From Bolinopsis microptera (taxonomy: Eukaryota; Ctenophora; Tentaculata; Lobata; Bolinopsidae), in contig NC_087079.1 of the NCBI RefSeq assembly GCF_026151205.1, forward strand, positions 17,354,945-17,418,944: a stretch of DNA of 64,000 nt. Reading direction: 5' to 3'. The notes under the pieces were generated by a model. That model saw only the letters and a list, made by a program, of their open reading frames with translations, had not been told where the DNA came from and made no database searches. Positions 20,088 through 32,545 of this stretch are shown in pieces (positions within the stretch are counted from its first letter, which is position 1; every line of letters begins with the position of its first letter). The position numbers and the translations under genes are program-made.

Positions 20088-21344
20088 TCGGCGTTTTACT
20101 GTTGCAGACTGTATCACTTGCACTGTTCTTTTGCAGTACTCCTGCACTGTAGCTCTGTGTCCGTGACTACACCGTGGTTTACACTGCCCCTCAACTGCAA
20201 TCTTAAGTAACTTTAGTTCCGGCACTCTTTGGCCATTAAAATAACCAACTCCAATGAAACCCCGTGTAGCTACGTTCTGCTACATCCATGCTAGCACCAC
20301 CCAGCTACCACCAGTTTACTCTAAATCTAGCTATTTCTAGCAACCTCTCGATGCTATCTCCAGCTCTATCCCGACCCTGGTAATGAGATATGGGGGTTAT
20401 TTGAGGTATCTGGCATAGCAAACGAAGCGGCATGCGCATTCACAATACAAAAAAGCCACAGTGGATGATGGAAGGTATATTTACGCTTCCTATACCCCCC
20501 TATAATACCGGGCCTCTTGCGAGAGTGACAAAAAGTGCACAGTTAAAAGAAACCCCTGTGAGAAATCGGATTTCTTGCACAACTGGGTCTAATTATAGAG
20601 GTAAATAAAAAGGTCCGGTACATTCAGATACCCGGTATAGATTGGCAAGATTGACAGTACAGAGGTTTTGATCATTGAAATCAATAAAATGATAGAACAG
20701 CAGGTAAAATCGGTTCGATCTTAAATGGTCCTTTTGTGCTGTTTCTTTATGTGGAATTTGATAAAGCTGTATTGTAATTAGTTATGAATCTCTAATATTG
20801 TGTGGTTAACCTTTTTCAGGTTCAGCCCTTTCCGCTAAGCTATTCCTAATTACTAAAATATGTCGAGATTTACTGAACTCCAACTTCAAATATTGATGAT
20901 TTTAGAATTCCCCAATCTAAAAATCTTCGAAGTTTTACTGCAAAGCATTTTTAAAAACTACATTTCTCCGTGTTTCAAACGATTTCAATCATTTTGAGCC
21001 AATAAAAAATTTTCACTTTTTTTGGTGATTAACTAATTGGTAATTATCCAATTAGCTGATTGTCCAATGTAAAAATTTTTGATACAAAAGTTTTACTCCT
21101 TGATAAGATAAACATTCTAGGTTAATTTGCAGCCTTCTACGATGTTCACAACTAAAGATATTTGGCAAACCAGAAAGGTGGTACAGAGGTGGTAAAAAGT
21201 GGTAAAAGTGGTGTTTCTGTTGAGATACAAAATTGGCAACAAGTCTAATTATGTTCGTAGGGGTCCTAACTACCATATTCCGTTGAGAAATCCTTGTGAA
21301 CATTCAAATCCAACGGAATGCCACTTTTCCCCTTACTAATATGC
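20088..21344 (-). repeat. Right arm of the 1.26-kb inverted repeat
   Basis: Reverse complement of 18250-19517. A diverged direct copy of part of the arm (tagcaccacccagct... about 20045-20085) sits just inside the loop, so the arm junction has been partly re-duplicated. Confidence 0.9.
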
Positions 21345-21650
21345 TATCAGACTTTCAACTGACTATGGCAGGGTTAAAACAGTTTTAACGCTATGTCTGA
21401 ATATATATATTTTTTTTTGCGAAAAAGAAAAGTGTGTCAAACAGTATATATACATTCAATTAAATCAAGTGATGCAATTGGCAGATCACAATCAAATTTT
21501 TAGTGTTGCAATTGGCAGAGCACAATTCATTGCTACCAATAATATTTTTTAAACATTTTAACAAAACACATGATCTACTCCATTATAGGGGCAGGGATGA
21601 GGTTGTATGAGATATAGTGCAAGATTGATAGTAAGGAAAATTATATTTTT

Positions 21651-22757
21651 CTTAGCAATTAGTAGATTCCTAAAAATGCTTGATTCTTAAAAATATTAGT
21701 TACACTTAACTTTTGGTTTTTGCATAATAATCTATTACTGCATCTAATATGATGCCTTGTGGTGGGCGTTTAAAGGCATATAGTGGCACATATAGTGGCA
21801 TATATAGTGGCATGGCTCATAAGTAGCTCAACCTAATCTCCCAATTTTCCAATTATTATGGGATTGATAATAATATTCATTATCATTTTTAAAACATTAT
21901 GAGAGACGGATTTGAAGTGACAAAGTTTTAAGCATTTGGTTAGAAAAGTTGATTGGGTAGTTATTAAATCAATTGATACAACACAGCAATCAAGCATGAC
22001 AGTTGATTAGCCCTTTCCCTGTCTGCATCTTGTGATCTTTTTGCCCCCATACCATAATGCCCATAACATATATCCTGTCATCACTCCTGGAGTAATGGAT
22101 ATTATATGTTTATTTCAATAAATATAATAATCAATAAATTAGAATAGAATCTTGTCTTCTTTTCAGCTCACTCTTCTGAAACCTCTTCCTCTACATTCTC
22201 CACCTCATCATCAACTTCCTCATCTTCATCATCAACATCATCACCCCTGTCTTCATCGCTGGTGGTGTGTGCGAGGTTTAGGTCCAGTTTGTCAACAGGT
22301 ATTGCTTTCTCATAATACCGTCCTCTGTGTCCTCTCACTGCAATCAAAACTGTTTTGAGTAGCTCAAATCGCAAACGACGTCTAAGATTTGCCATGATGA
22401 GGCTTTTGTCCTGGCTGGTCTTGGCTGCCAGAAGTGTTGCCACTCGTTTAAGGAACATGGTAGCCTGTGGGCCCATACCTCCGGTGGTCGAGAATACAAG
22501 GCCATTGCAGGTTCCTTTTTCGATCTGTACACAGCGGTCTCCATATTTCCTTTCTTTCTCTCTCTCATGCTTATTGTACATCTTTGCTGGGGTGTTGTGA
22601 TTAGCGTTGGATTTGGCTCCGGGGTGTAAAACCCTGATATCAAAAAATGCCCATAACATGAACCAAATGCTCCCCTTGTTTATCAGAAATCTTGGCTGCT
22701 ACCCGCTTTATGACTTTGGTATAGCTTGATGAAGAGGACAAGTGGTTTAAATATTAT
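21651..22757. mobile_element. 1.1-kb insertion, haplotype A only
   Basis: Haplotype B runs straight from ...ttatattttt to agtatagtac at about 43290, so this block is an insertion in A or a deletion in B. It carries the nuclease-like remnant on the minus strand and an (a)taaat-rich end near 22110. No clear TSD. Confidence 0.65.
22168..22659 (-). pseudogene. Retroelement-associated nuclease-like protein, C-terminal part
   Basis: 163 codons: FFDIRVLHPGAKSN, NKHEREKERKYGDR, LVFSTTGGMGPQAT, LRRRLRFELLKTVLIAVRG, then an acidic tail (DDVDDEDEEVDD...). The block order matches a conserved tail found in retroelement-like ORFs of cnidarians and other invertebrates, thought to be a PD-(D/E)XK nuclease fold. 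The FD of FFDIRV and the E/K of HEREKERKYG are the plausible catalytic acids; this is inference. Upstream in-frame sequence ends in a stop, so the gene is 5' truncated. It is not a host gene as far as I can tell. Confidence 0.55.
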
Positions 22758-23100
22758 AGTATAGTACAGGGTTGGCCAAAAGTCAGTACCCATACGTTGG
22801 GTCTTATACCTCCGCCGTGTTTTATATTTGAGAGTTGTTTCTTTGCAGATGGCATACTGTACCTACTTGTTCGAGGATTCCGTCGCCAAAATTTGAAAAT
22901 TCGAATATTATAGACCATGCCCATTCAATATTAAAACACCTATATTGTTCTCTCTGAACATGCTGGACGCCTAAGGTTTTCCAAGATGGTAGATTATTAG
23001 ATGTTGCATCTGATCTGAAAAAATTATGTGAAACGGATTAGGAATGACAAAATTATTAGTAAAGCCTTGATACACTAAGTTACAAGGTAAAGGGTATGAC
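22758..23100. other. Non-coding spacer upstream of the zinc-finger gene
   Basis: Aligns with 43292-43635 of haplotype B. No gene, repeat array or motif recognised. Confidence 0.5.
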
Positions 23101-23104
23101 TTAA

Positions 23105-23650
23105 GGGAGCCGGGGGTCTTCATCAAAATTCTCTCGAAATTGACTTTATAGTGGTTTCTAATAAAGGTGAGTGATATCTACCAGCTGCTTTTGGTCCTAT
23201 GGAAAAATATTGTTTCTCGCCGAAATAATTTCCGGTCTAATGTCAGTGTTTATGTGTAATAGTATTGTGCAAGCAATTTTCAATCGCGCGACCTGAAAAT
23301 CGAGTCAAAAATCTATCTTCTCCTACATTTTTGAGCAACATTCATAGGCCTTTTTAGACTAGATTTTCAAGCCTAAACATTTTTTATTCGATTTTGAAAA
23401 TCTAGGACCTTGTTTTTGACGATTTTTTGGGATCCAAGATTTTTAGACTCGATTTTCAGGACACACGATTGAAAATCACTCGCGCAATACAATTACACAT
23501 TTAAAGCGCTGACCTTAGACCGGCGATAATTTCAGCTAGGAACAATATTTTTCCATGGGACCAAAAGCAGCTGGTAGATATCACTACCAGCTGCTACCCC
23601 TCTATCAGAAACAGCTATAAAGTCAATTTTGAGAGAATTTTTATGCCCCC
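23105..23650. mobile_element. 546-bp MITE with TTAA target duplication
   Basis: Flanked by ttaa (23101-23104 and 23651-23654). The outer ends are gggagccggggg and tatgccccc, and the arms are inverted over roughly 130 bp (caaaattctctcgaaattg against caattttgagagaattttt, and gatatctaccagctgctttt against its complement). Inner segments with tagactagattttcaa are also inverted. TTAA duplication fits piggyBac- or Kolobok-type mobilisation. Haplotype B copy at 43640-44174; A has an extra 11-bp repeat near 23583. Confidence 0.85.
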
Positions 23651-23998
23651 TTAACAGTAGAAACATTGAAAAAATTCTAGATTAATTAATATCATAAGCA
23701 TGTTTAAAAAGAAATTTCAGATACACTTTAAAAGAGTCCAATGACATGCAATTCTTAATTTCAAGAGGCAGCTCATTTCATAATTGAGGGCCAACTTTCT
23801 GAAACGATATTTCTCCATACTGTGTATATATGCTCTAGGTTCAGTCAAATAGATAAGATGATTATTATATACACATACATCCATCTAAATTCAAATTTAA
23901 ATTTGCATTAAGGTGCAGTGGTTAGTCAATCTTATGTTGATTGTTGTGATCATGATAAGTTTTTTGTATCTAATAAAATTGTTTCAGCATTTCAGCTT

Positions 23999-24270
23999 AT
24001 GGCTTCTGATAGTTTTACAGAAGAGCTCGATTTTGAAGATGACACTCAGAATGAACCTCAAAATGATGATGAATTCTATTGTGCCATTTGTTCTGACTGC
24101 TATGACGAGGCAAAAGAATTTATTGACCACATTCACTCCCCAGATCATGTGAAACTTTGTAATGAAAAACTTTCATTACTTCAGGAAGGTGATAATTACT
24201 GTAGCATATGTCTAGTAAAAGCTGAACCAACTTTTGAAGATCATTGTTCAATTGATCATTTCGTTTTTTG
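23999..24270 (+). CDS. Zinc-finger protein, start of coding exon 1 (haplotype A, cut by gap)
   Basis: Starts MASDSFTEELDFED and follows the full gene at 44510 with one residue change (V-K-L-C instead of V-T-L-C) through two C2H2-type fingers. The last few bases before the Ns diverge and produce a false stop, probably a contig-end error. The ATG follows an acceptor-like tttcag, so a 5' UTR intron is likely. Confidence 0.8.
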
Positions 24271-24275
24271 ATCAA

Positions 24276-24375
24276 NNNNNNNNNNNNNNNNNNNNNNNNN
24301 NNNNNNNNNNNNNNNNNNNNNNNNNNNNNNNNNNNNNNNNNNNNNNNNNNNNNNNNNNNNNNNNNNNNNNNNNNN
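24276..24375. other. 100-N assembly gap
   Basis: Exactly 100 Ns, a usual placeholder for a scaffold join of unknown size. It lies where haplotype A ends inside the zinc-finger exon and a second copy of the locus begins. Confidence 0.99.
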
Positions 24376-24536
24376 TTCAAAGTAACTATGAACTTTTAAA
24401 CGAGCCCCATATTTACAACTATATGTAACATAACTTTTTGTTGTTGGACCTGACCTGTTAGAGATAGGAGCAGTAACGACAGTGGATACAGTCAGGGCGA
24501 TATATAACGCTATCCCTAGCCATCCCTCCTGGGCCT

Positions 24537-24966
24537 TAGTGGCCCCCATCTCGCAAGATATTATCTGAGGGGAGGGAATTAGTGGCCCCCATCTCGCAAG
24601 ATATTATCTGAGGGGAGGGAATTAGTGGCCCCCATCTCGCAAGATATTATCTGAGGGGAGGGAATTAGTGGCCCCCATCTCGCAAGATATTATCTGAGGG
24701 GAGGGAATTAGTGGCCCCCATCTCGCAAGATATTATCTGAGGGGAGGGAATTAGTGGCCCCCATCTCGCAAGATATTATCTGAGGGGAGGGAATTAGTGG
24801 CCCCCATCTCGCAAGATATTATCTGAGGGGAGGGAATTAGTGGCCCCCATCTCGCAAGATATTATCTGAGGGGAGGGAATTAGTGGCCCCCATCTCGCAC
24901 GATATTATCTGAGGGGAGGGAATTAGTGGCCCCCATCTCGCAAGATATTATCTGAAGGGAGGGAAT
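24537..24966. repeat. 43-bp tandem satellite, 10 copies
   Basis: Ten near-identical 43-bp units (core ttagtggcccccatctcg). One unit has cgcac for cgcaa and the last has tgaaggga. It lies downstream of the minus-strand gene in haplotype B. No counterpart is visible on the A side within the window. Confidence 0.95.
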
Positions 24967-25119
24967 GAAAAGGTCGTGATACGATAAGAAACATATTTCA
25001 ATCTGCATACTGGTTATGGTTAATGAATAATGGTATCTCTAATCTCCAATTTATGTCATATTTATGTAGATCGTGAATTTGTTAGATGATTGAAGAGGTA
25101 AACTATGCATTATAACTAC

Positions 25120-25332
25120 CTGAGTAACTATTCCTGGAAGGTATATCTCGATAGCATCCCCGACCTTCATGAACAGGTTCATGAACATGATCATCTTATC
25201 TTTCCTGGTCCAGGTGTTTAAACCTATCAGATTACTCCTCTCCTCGCTATCATCCTCAGCTTGTTTCGAGCTCTTGCGGGAACTGAAACCTGCTGACTGA
25301 GTGACGGGTTCCTCTAACGTACCCTGCGCCAT
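25120..25332 (-). CDS. Unknown short protein with a single 15-residue unit (haplotype B allele)
   Basis: Starts MAQGTLEEPVTQSAGFSS, followed by the RKSSKQAEDDSEE-type acidic stretch and the tail RKDKMIMFMNLFMKVGDAIEIYLPGIVTQ. It ends at a good donor (CAG/GTAGTT, last exon base 25119/25120); the unspliced frame runs to 25051. This is the unexpanded counterpart of the ORF at 1568-5350, differing at two residues of the tail (K/R, I/T). It looks like a 5' coding exon whose next exon lies left of this contig. I do not recognise the family. Confidence 0.6.
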
Positions 25333-27046
25333 CTTAGGGTGATTTAATGTCTAACTAAGTATAGCAGTGAACAACTCTTACCTCATTAATTAAATTGTAT
25401 GATTTTTCGTTCGTTACAAGGTAACTAAATTGAATGTGGTAACCTTGCCTGGTCACTTGGTTGATCACTACACAACACAATACGACAACAAAAAAACACA
25501 CCAACGATATTCATTCTTTTTCTGTAACTAGGCCTAGGCCAAGACTTATCATACTGATAAGGCCCAAGATAAGGGCAATTGATTTTAACGTCTGATTTAG
25601 TGCATGTTTTAACAAATAGCCGATTTTAATTTATAATTTAAGACTCAGATCGCAATTCTGTAGTATACGGTATAATATATATATAGGTACCCTATACGGT
25701 ACCACCGGTTCTCGTGAAAGGATCTAATTTGAACTGTAGTTAGATTATAAGGTTTATATTTTCTCTACTTTTATTGTTACTCTTTTGGTTACAACTTCAC
25801 AACAAGATCAAAGTATTTAGATTTGCCCGGTTTAAATATTCAACAAAGATTTTTTAAGTGAAAACAACTGAACTGGAACGGTTTAAAATGTCCAGTTTTA
25901 GCAAGACAATATATTGAGTTATTATCCACCAAATAAACCTAATTACTAAACTTACTTAACTACCCTGTCACTTGAATGATCGATGAAAATTATAAAATTA
26001 CAACATAGCACGAATTATCACGTATACATGTATACTGGTAGGATCTGCTGTACAATCAAAGTAAAGTGGGCCAGTAGCTACATATTATAATCATCTAATT
26101 CTCTACGCTCTGCGATGTGTAGTACTGTGTCCAGTGTCTATTGTCCATAGTTAATACTTATCTTCAGTAATTCCATGTTGTTGTAATCCATATAATTAGG
26201 TTTAACTAAATTTTTTAAAAGTTATATATCTCATAGCAAAGTAACTCTGTACGGGACATATCTCATAGCAAAGTAACTCTGTACGGGACATAATATGTAC
26301 AGAGTTACTTTGCTATGAGATATTATCTCATAGCAAAGTAACTCTGTACGGAACATATCTCATAGCAAAGTAACTCTGTACGGGACATATCTCATAGCAA
26401 AGTAACTCTGTACGGGACATATCTCATAGCAAAGTAACTCTGTACGGGACATATCTCATAGCAAAGTAACGCTGTACGGGACATATCTCATAGCAAAGTA
26501 ACTCTGTACGGGACATATATCATAGCAAAGTAACTCTGTACGGGACATATCTCATAGCAAAGTAACTCTGTACGGGACATATCTCATAGCAAAGTAACGC
26601 TGTACGGGACATATCTCATAGCAAAGGAACAGTTGAACTGCTAGCTGCTCACCAAAATGGAAACCACTTACAATATACAATACGCGTAAAGTACAATGGG
26701 GATCGTTTACATGCTGAGTAGCCAGATTTTTACCATTTCGACCCCCCCCCCCCCCCCCCTACCTCCATGAGCAACAGAAAGCTATTGTGTTCAAGTTAGA
26801 GTGAGCTTATGGAGATTCCCTCTCCCCTACGCTGGCTTTCGTTATACAATATACATAGAAGGTTCCCCTTAAGTGTAGGTACAAGACTTCAGCCTAGTAT
26901 TTGAGTGGCTTAACAGGGACTTATCTTTAGAAAGTTCTAACTCTTTAAAGATACTGTGAATTCCTTTTAAATAGTTGCAATAAAAGATAATCAAATATTC
27001 ACTTAAAATAATTTAAACACGTGTTAAACCTCCTTGTCCCTGTCAG
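25333..27046. other. Intergenic region, haplotype B
   Basis: Counterpart of 5351-7330. Includes a 32-bp minisatellite (26222-26632) and a run of 18 C near 26742. No coding exon recognised. Confidence 0.6.
26222..26632. repeat. 32-bp minisatellite with one inverted unit, haplotype B only
   Basis: About twelve units of atctcatagcaaagtaactc plus tgtacgggacat. One unit is inverted at about 26296-26320, creating a head-to-head palindrome of 25-bp arms. Absent from haplotype A at the equivalent place (about 6600). Confidence 0.9.
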
Positions 27047-30000
27047 GAAGTGATAAAGATCCACCCTCAAGCTAGCACGGTGGTTTGCAGGCGGGTACTG
27101 GACCTCTTAGTGGCACTTGGCCGGTACTTCCCCAACCACTTCCTTAGCAGGAGTGTTACAGACTCCGGCCTCAAATACGGTGGAAACAAACTTCCTGATG
27201 ACAAGAAGGTAAAGAATTCTTTACTTTTCTTCAAATTATATGTTTCTGTAGTAATCTTAGAAATTAACTGGTACTCTCGAGTCTCGAGCATCAAAATTTC
27301 AAATGAATATAAAATATTGGCTACTTTTTTATAATACTAAAAGTGATGTATTAAATACACTTATTAGGCCCCACAAGCTGAGCTTCTCAACACTGGATTA
27401 GCTCTTACTGACTTCTGGGACTTCCTACTCAGCTCAGATCATGGTTAGTTATCAGAAATACGTAGTAAGTTGTGTAATAAATATGTAATGAATAATAAAT
27501 ATGTAATGAATAATAAATATGTAATGAGTAATAAATATGTAATGAATAATAAATATGTAATGAATAATAAATATGTAATGAATAATAAATATGTAATGAA
27601 TAATAAATATGTATACTAATTATATTAGAAATTATGCATTATCTTTAGTTACCATATTCAATTTCATTGTTTATTGCATTCTGTTTAAACTTTGACATTA
27701 AATTAAAAATATGTAGTATGTGCCCGTTTCTATAAGATGTAATTAGAAAATTTTATGCTGAATGAGTTAGGTCAAATTAATTTGATCTAAGATATTTGGT
27801 TGGGGAGGCGGATTATTGTTGTAAAGTACTGTACTACTCACGAAGTACTGTACACGATGTTTTCAAGCAAGCAGATATTTAAATTGACTAGATTTCCACT
27901 GGTAAGCAATTCGGAAAATCATGGGCCGGCATAGTGTCGGGGCGGGTATGATCCGCCAACCTCCGAGTTACATGCCTGGTACTCTACCAAGGCAAATTTG
28001 ATCTAGTTATATTAAGTTACCTACCTACCTATTTTATATTAAGTTTATTTTTAGTGAATTAACATATCAGTAATTAGAAACCACAAAACATGCCCGATAT
28101 TTTCAGTAAAAGGAAAGACTCCGTCAGGAAAGTCTACCAAGATGGGGACCTCGTCCCACTTCTTATCGTGCCCCATGGGACAGCTAATGGTTCTACTAGA
28201 TCACCCCGTCATTAAAAACAACCAGAACCTCATAGATAGGTAAGACTTAGCACTAACACAGTGTATAACCTTACTTACACTATTCCTTTGTGATATGGGT
28301 GGAAATTCTTGTGAATGACGTTAAATAACGCAAGTCCCTTATAATCTACAACACTAACACACTCCCCTATAATTTCCACTTCTAGGTTACTGAGACTGCT
28401 GTCCTCTATAGCGCATGCTCTAGCCGAACAGACTTCCGACAAGAAAGAGGACAAGAAAAACAAGAATGTGGAACCCTTACCAGAGGACTGTCCAGAGAAC
28501 AGCATTGAGAAACAACATCTCCAACTGGTTACTAGCATCCTCACCACTGGAGCCTGTAGTGAGGTAATAACTAGATTATTTTATATATAATTATAAAGTT
28601 AGAATTAAAAGTCTATTCCCATGAAAGTCATGTCATCCTACTTTGCCATCCGTACATTATTTTGATTTACATATTAACTAATTAACTAATTAACTAATGG
28701 ACTATCTAATTACAGGAGGGATTGGAGGACGGTACTTCACTATTACTCCAGCTGTCCAAAGTAAACTCCAGGCTTAGAGACATGACGCTGTCTCTAATGT
28801 TGTCCGGACTGCAATCAGTCGCTGCTGACCTTCAGCAACAGGTAATTTAATGCATTGATTAAATAACTTATTGGTTAATCAATTGAGGAATAAGTAAATT
28901 TAAATAAGTAAGTTCCTGAGGAGGTTAAGTTTTCTTCAATTCCTTAGTTTTATCAGTAACCTTGAATACTTTGTCAAATAAGAGACGTCATATCAAAAAA
29001 ATATTGGGAACGCAACCGTAACTTTAATCTGACAAACAATTTCAGATAAAGCAACTGTTGGAAGAGCTAAAAGAAGAGCACCGAAGGAACCCACAGAAGA
29101 AACAAAAAGAGAAGGATGTGACAAAGAGCAAAGCCCTGACCTTGCAGCCCAACAAGGGTTCTCTCAAGACTCCACACAGGGATCTCCATCTTCCTGCCAT
29201 GTCTAATCTGACCAAGAAAAACAGCAGCCAGGCTTACTTCCTACGTATACTCAAGGTACGTATTTCATTCTAATTAACACCGGTCTCGGCATTACTTCTC
29301 AGTATTAATGGTTATACCGACCGAGCATTTTGCTATAGCCCTCCAAATAAGAATTAGCTAAATGTAAGGGTTTAACAATTTCCCATCAACGTATCGAACT
29401 TAAGTCTTTATCTCATTATGTTTACATAGTACTATTAACTATTAACTATTTGTAGGTGGTTATAGCTGTCAGGGACGTCACGATTAAAAGCATTGAGGCC
29501 GAGAAAGATAAGAAGAAGAAAGAGCGTGAAGCTAAGGTGAAGGAAGAGAAAGAGAAGAAGAGGAAGGAGAGAGAAGAACAGAGGAAGGAGGGCGAAGAGA
29601 CGGAGAGTGACGATGAGGAGGACGAGGAGGAAACTAAGAGTGAAGAGGAAGAGGACAGTAAGTCTTCCTTTTTATTTTTTAAATAATCGCATTTTTGTTA
29701 GGAATCAATTAAGTGTAACACTTAAATATTTATATGTTGTGAGGGATATCTTTAACATGTCAGTAGATTACAAGTAATTAGCAAGATGATTAAGTAATTA
29801 GCAAGATGGTAACAATTAAAGTGGTATATACTTGCCTCATTAACTCTTGTTTCTCTCAGAAACGGGAGGTCTGGGTCCACTATCAGAACAACTCAAAGTC
29901 TCTCAACTGTGGACCACTCTGGGAGAATGTCTGACTGAGCTTGGTTCCAGCTCCGATACTCACGCCGTCCTGGTTCTTCAACCCGCCGTTGAGGCTTTCT

Positions 30001-31472
30001 TCCACGTTCACGGTATTGACAGTACCGCAGAGAAGACCTCTTCTGCTTCAAGACGAGGCCGCAACACATCGGGATCTCTGGATCTGTTGAGCGAGAGTCC
30101 TGCTCCGCTGAGTGTGGAACCTGTGGATAGTGTGAGCTCTCTGAGTTCAGGGGGTCAAGGCTCCTTACCTATCTTTACTTCCGACATGTGTCCTGATACT
30201 CGCAAGTTCATCACATTCGCCGAGCAGCACCGTATCGTGCTGAACCAAATATTGAGACAGAGCACTACACCGCTCAGTGACGGTCCCTTCCAGGTTCTAG
30301 TCAATCACACTCGTGTCCTGGACTTTGACGTGAAGAGAAGGTACTTCCGACAAGAGCTGGATAAGATAGAAGAAACTAACAGAAGAGAGGACATCGCTAT
30401 CAGGGTCCGACGAGAGCACGTGTTTGAGGAGAGCTTCAGAGAGCTGCACAGGAGATCCCCTGAAGAGTTGAAGAGCAGATTGTACGTGATATTCGAGGGA
30501 GAAGAGGGGCAGGACGCTGGTGGTTTGTTGAGGGAGTGGTACCAGATTATCGCTAGAGAGATTTTCAATCCTCACTACGCTCTCTTCACTACTACCCCCG
30601 GGGACAAGGTCACGTACGTGTGCAACAGTTTCAGTCATTACAATCCAAATCACTTGGACTACTTCAAGTTTGTAGGCCGAGTCATCGCCAAAGCTATCTA
30701 CGATAACAAACACCTGGACTGCTACTTTTCCCGGTCATTCTACAAACACATTCTCGGACAGCCAATTAGTTTCAAGGACATGGAACACGAAGACTATGCT
30801 TTTTACAAGAGCATGATGTTCCTTCTGGAGCACGATCTGGTCGAGGCTGGGCTAGACAACCTGGACTTTACTATGGAGATAGAAGAGTTCGGAGTATCAG
30901 AGACCAGGGAGTTAAAACCTAACGGTGACAACATTGCCGTCACGAACTCCAATAAGAAGGAGTATGTGAAACTCATCTCCCAAATGAAGATGACCGGCAG
31001 TATAAGGTCCCAGATAAAAGCTTTCCTTGACGGTTTCTACGATATAATCCCCAAACACCTCATCTCGATATTCAGCGACAACGAGCTTGAACTTCTGATA
31101 TCTGGTCTCCCAACCATTGATATCGAGGATCTGAAAGCGAACACCGAGTATCACAAATTCAGCGTCACCTCCCTCCAGATCCAGTGGTTCTGGCGAGCGC
31201 TGCGCTCCTTTTCGCAAGCGGAACGCGCCAACTTCCTTCAGTTCGTCACCGGCACCTCCAAAGTTCCTCTACAGGGCTTCTCTTCTCTCGAGGGTATGAA
31301 TGGCGTGCAGAAGTTTCAGATTCACAGAGACGACAGGTCTACGGACAGACTGCCTTCCGCTCATACCTGCTTCAACCAGCTTGATCTTCCAGTTTACGAG
31401 ACCTACGATAAACTGAGGAGGAACCTCCTTCTCGCCATCAATGAGTGCCCTGAAGGATTTGGCTTGGCTTGA
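27047..31472 (+). CDS. HUWE1: HUWE1 E3 ubiquitin ligase, C-terminal exons (haplotype B)
   Basis: Exons 27047-27208, 27368-27443, 28107-28239, 28386-28563, 28716-28841, 29046-29255, 29456-29657 and 29860-31472. Sizes and phases are identical to haplotype A. The last exon holds the full HECT domain with its catalytic cysteine codon at 31368-31370 and the C-terminal FGLA. Differences from A are mostly silent (for example GCT for GCA in exon 2); I see three replacements. As in A, the 5' exons of this normally very large gene are missing from the window. The same truncation at the same acceptor in both copies means the 5' limit is a property of the locus or of a very long upstream intron. The two copies should not be counted as paralogues without checking (see findings). 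Confidence 0.95.
27478..27612 (+). repeat. 18-bp AT-rich minisatellite in a HUWE1 intron (haplotype B)
   Basis: About seven copies of the same 18-bp unit as at 7946-8119. Confidence 0.9.
27925..27992 (-). repeat. tRNA-like SINE fragment in a HUWE1 intron, mainly haplotype B
   Basis: Read on the minus strand it gives cttggtagagtaccaggc, then atgtaactcggaggttggcg. These resemble the D-arm to variable-loop part of a tRNA with a TGT (Thr-like) loop. It is degenerate, and the B-box region is poor. Haplotype A keeps only the ctaccaag edge. Confidence 0.4.
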
Positions 31473-32226
31473 AGTTTGAACTGCAAAAGCTTAACATGTT
31501 GCCGAGCAATTATTATGATACGTGACCTAACTTTTGGTTGCCGAGCGAATATATTCATCGGCTTTTTGGGAACCGCTGTAAATTATTTTCAAGTTGGATA
31601 CGTTGAACTTATTGCAGATTCATTGGTTTTTTAGTTTTTGGAATATGTTTTCACATTGAAAGGGGTATACGGGGATAAAAGAGAAGATATAAAATGTATC
31701 GGCTTGTTATTTATAATGTTGTTGTTTACAACACGACTTAATATATCGGGGTAATAGTTGTGACAGGTCGTGTTTCAGATCATTATATTAGATGATCGTT
31801 GAATGCGTGGGTAGTGAGTTTAGGGGCCATCTACATTTACTAACCTCACTCCTCCGCTATAACTTCGTTCATGAAAATGACTGTCGTTTTTAGGCATCTG
31901 TGTGGCACGTGCACGCGGTGCCATTTAACTTCGTTTTTAGCTTACATTTCCAAGGAAGAATTTCATATACACGGATTAACCTCTAGATTGTGTACCTGTT
32001 CCTCAAAAATCTTAATAGTTTTCAAATAAATTTAACTCAATAATCGCATATCATTTCTTCAAATGTGGCTTCAAGCGTACCCCCCCCCCCCCCCCCCCCC
32101 TTCAAGCTTGTTGCTTGCATGTTAATGACCTACCAAGACACGCGCCGAGATGGACTCGTCGACGGTCTTGGAACAATTGTTTTACGAGTATCGCCCAACT
32201 TCAACATTCAAGCTTGCCTCTTGATG

Positions 32227-32309
32227 TTACCTGGGGGCCTCAGGCTTTTCTGTTCACATATTAAAGATGCGGCGGAATGACAGGCTGATGAATGAGCGCC
32301 GCTCAGTAA
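32227..32309. mobile_element. Mini-MITE family 1, copy 4 (83 bp)
   Basis: Begins ttacctgggggcctcagg and ends gctcagtaa. The right flank gcttgcc recurs a few bases upstream of the left end, so the TSD is imperfect. Inside the B-only block. Confidence 0.65.
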
Positions 32310-32545
32310 GCTTGCCGGTTTATGCGGCTTACCTAACTAATTTATTGCTTGCTTCTCTTTCTCTCATAGAAAGATCTTTCCCAAACAAAAGGAAATGATA
32401 TTAATTTGAATCACCTAAAAATGCTATTTTCACAATTTTCTGTCAACTTTGGAGTCCCGTTGTGATGGGAAAAGCGAGCGACCGATTTCATTCTCGGTAT
32501 CATTTTGCATTTGCGGACGGTTATTCAAATTAAAATCTTTTCCTT

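Larger units (their letters stand above)
17899..21391. mobile_element. 3.5-kb foldback insertion, haplotype A only
   Basis: Absent from haplotype B, where tatgtc at about 43034-43039 is single. It is flanked here by tatgtc at 17893-17898 and 21392-21397 (6-bp TSD). The interior holds a 1.26-kb inverted repeat (18250-19517 and 20088-21344) around a 570-bp loop, plus a fragment of a retroelement-type nuclease on the minus strand (18003-18218). The outer ends share only a weak inverted aaaactg motif. It may be a composite or a degraded element. Confidence 0.75.

Noticed and set aside
18301-21303. Mirror-image ORFs starting MFTRISQRN
   Set aside because: Shadows in the inverted arms with no recognisable domain; no independent support for translation.
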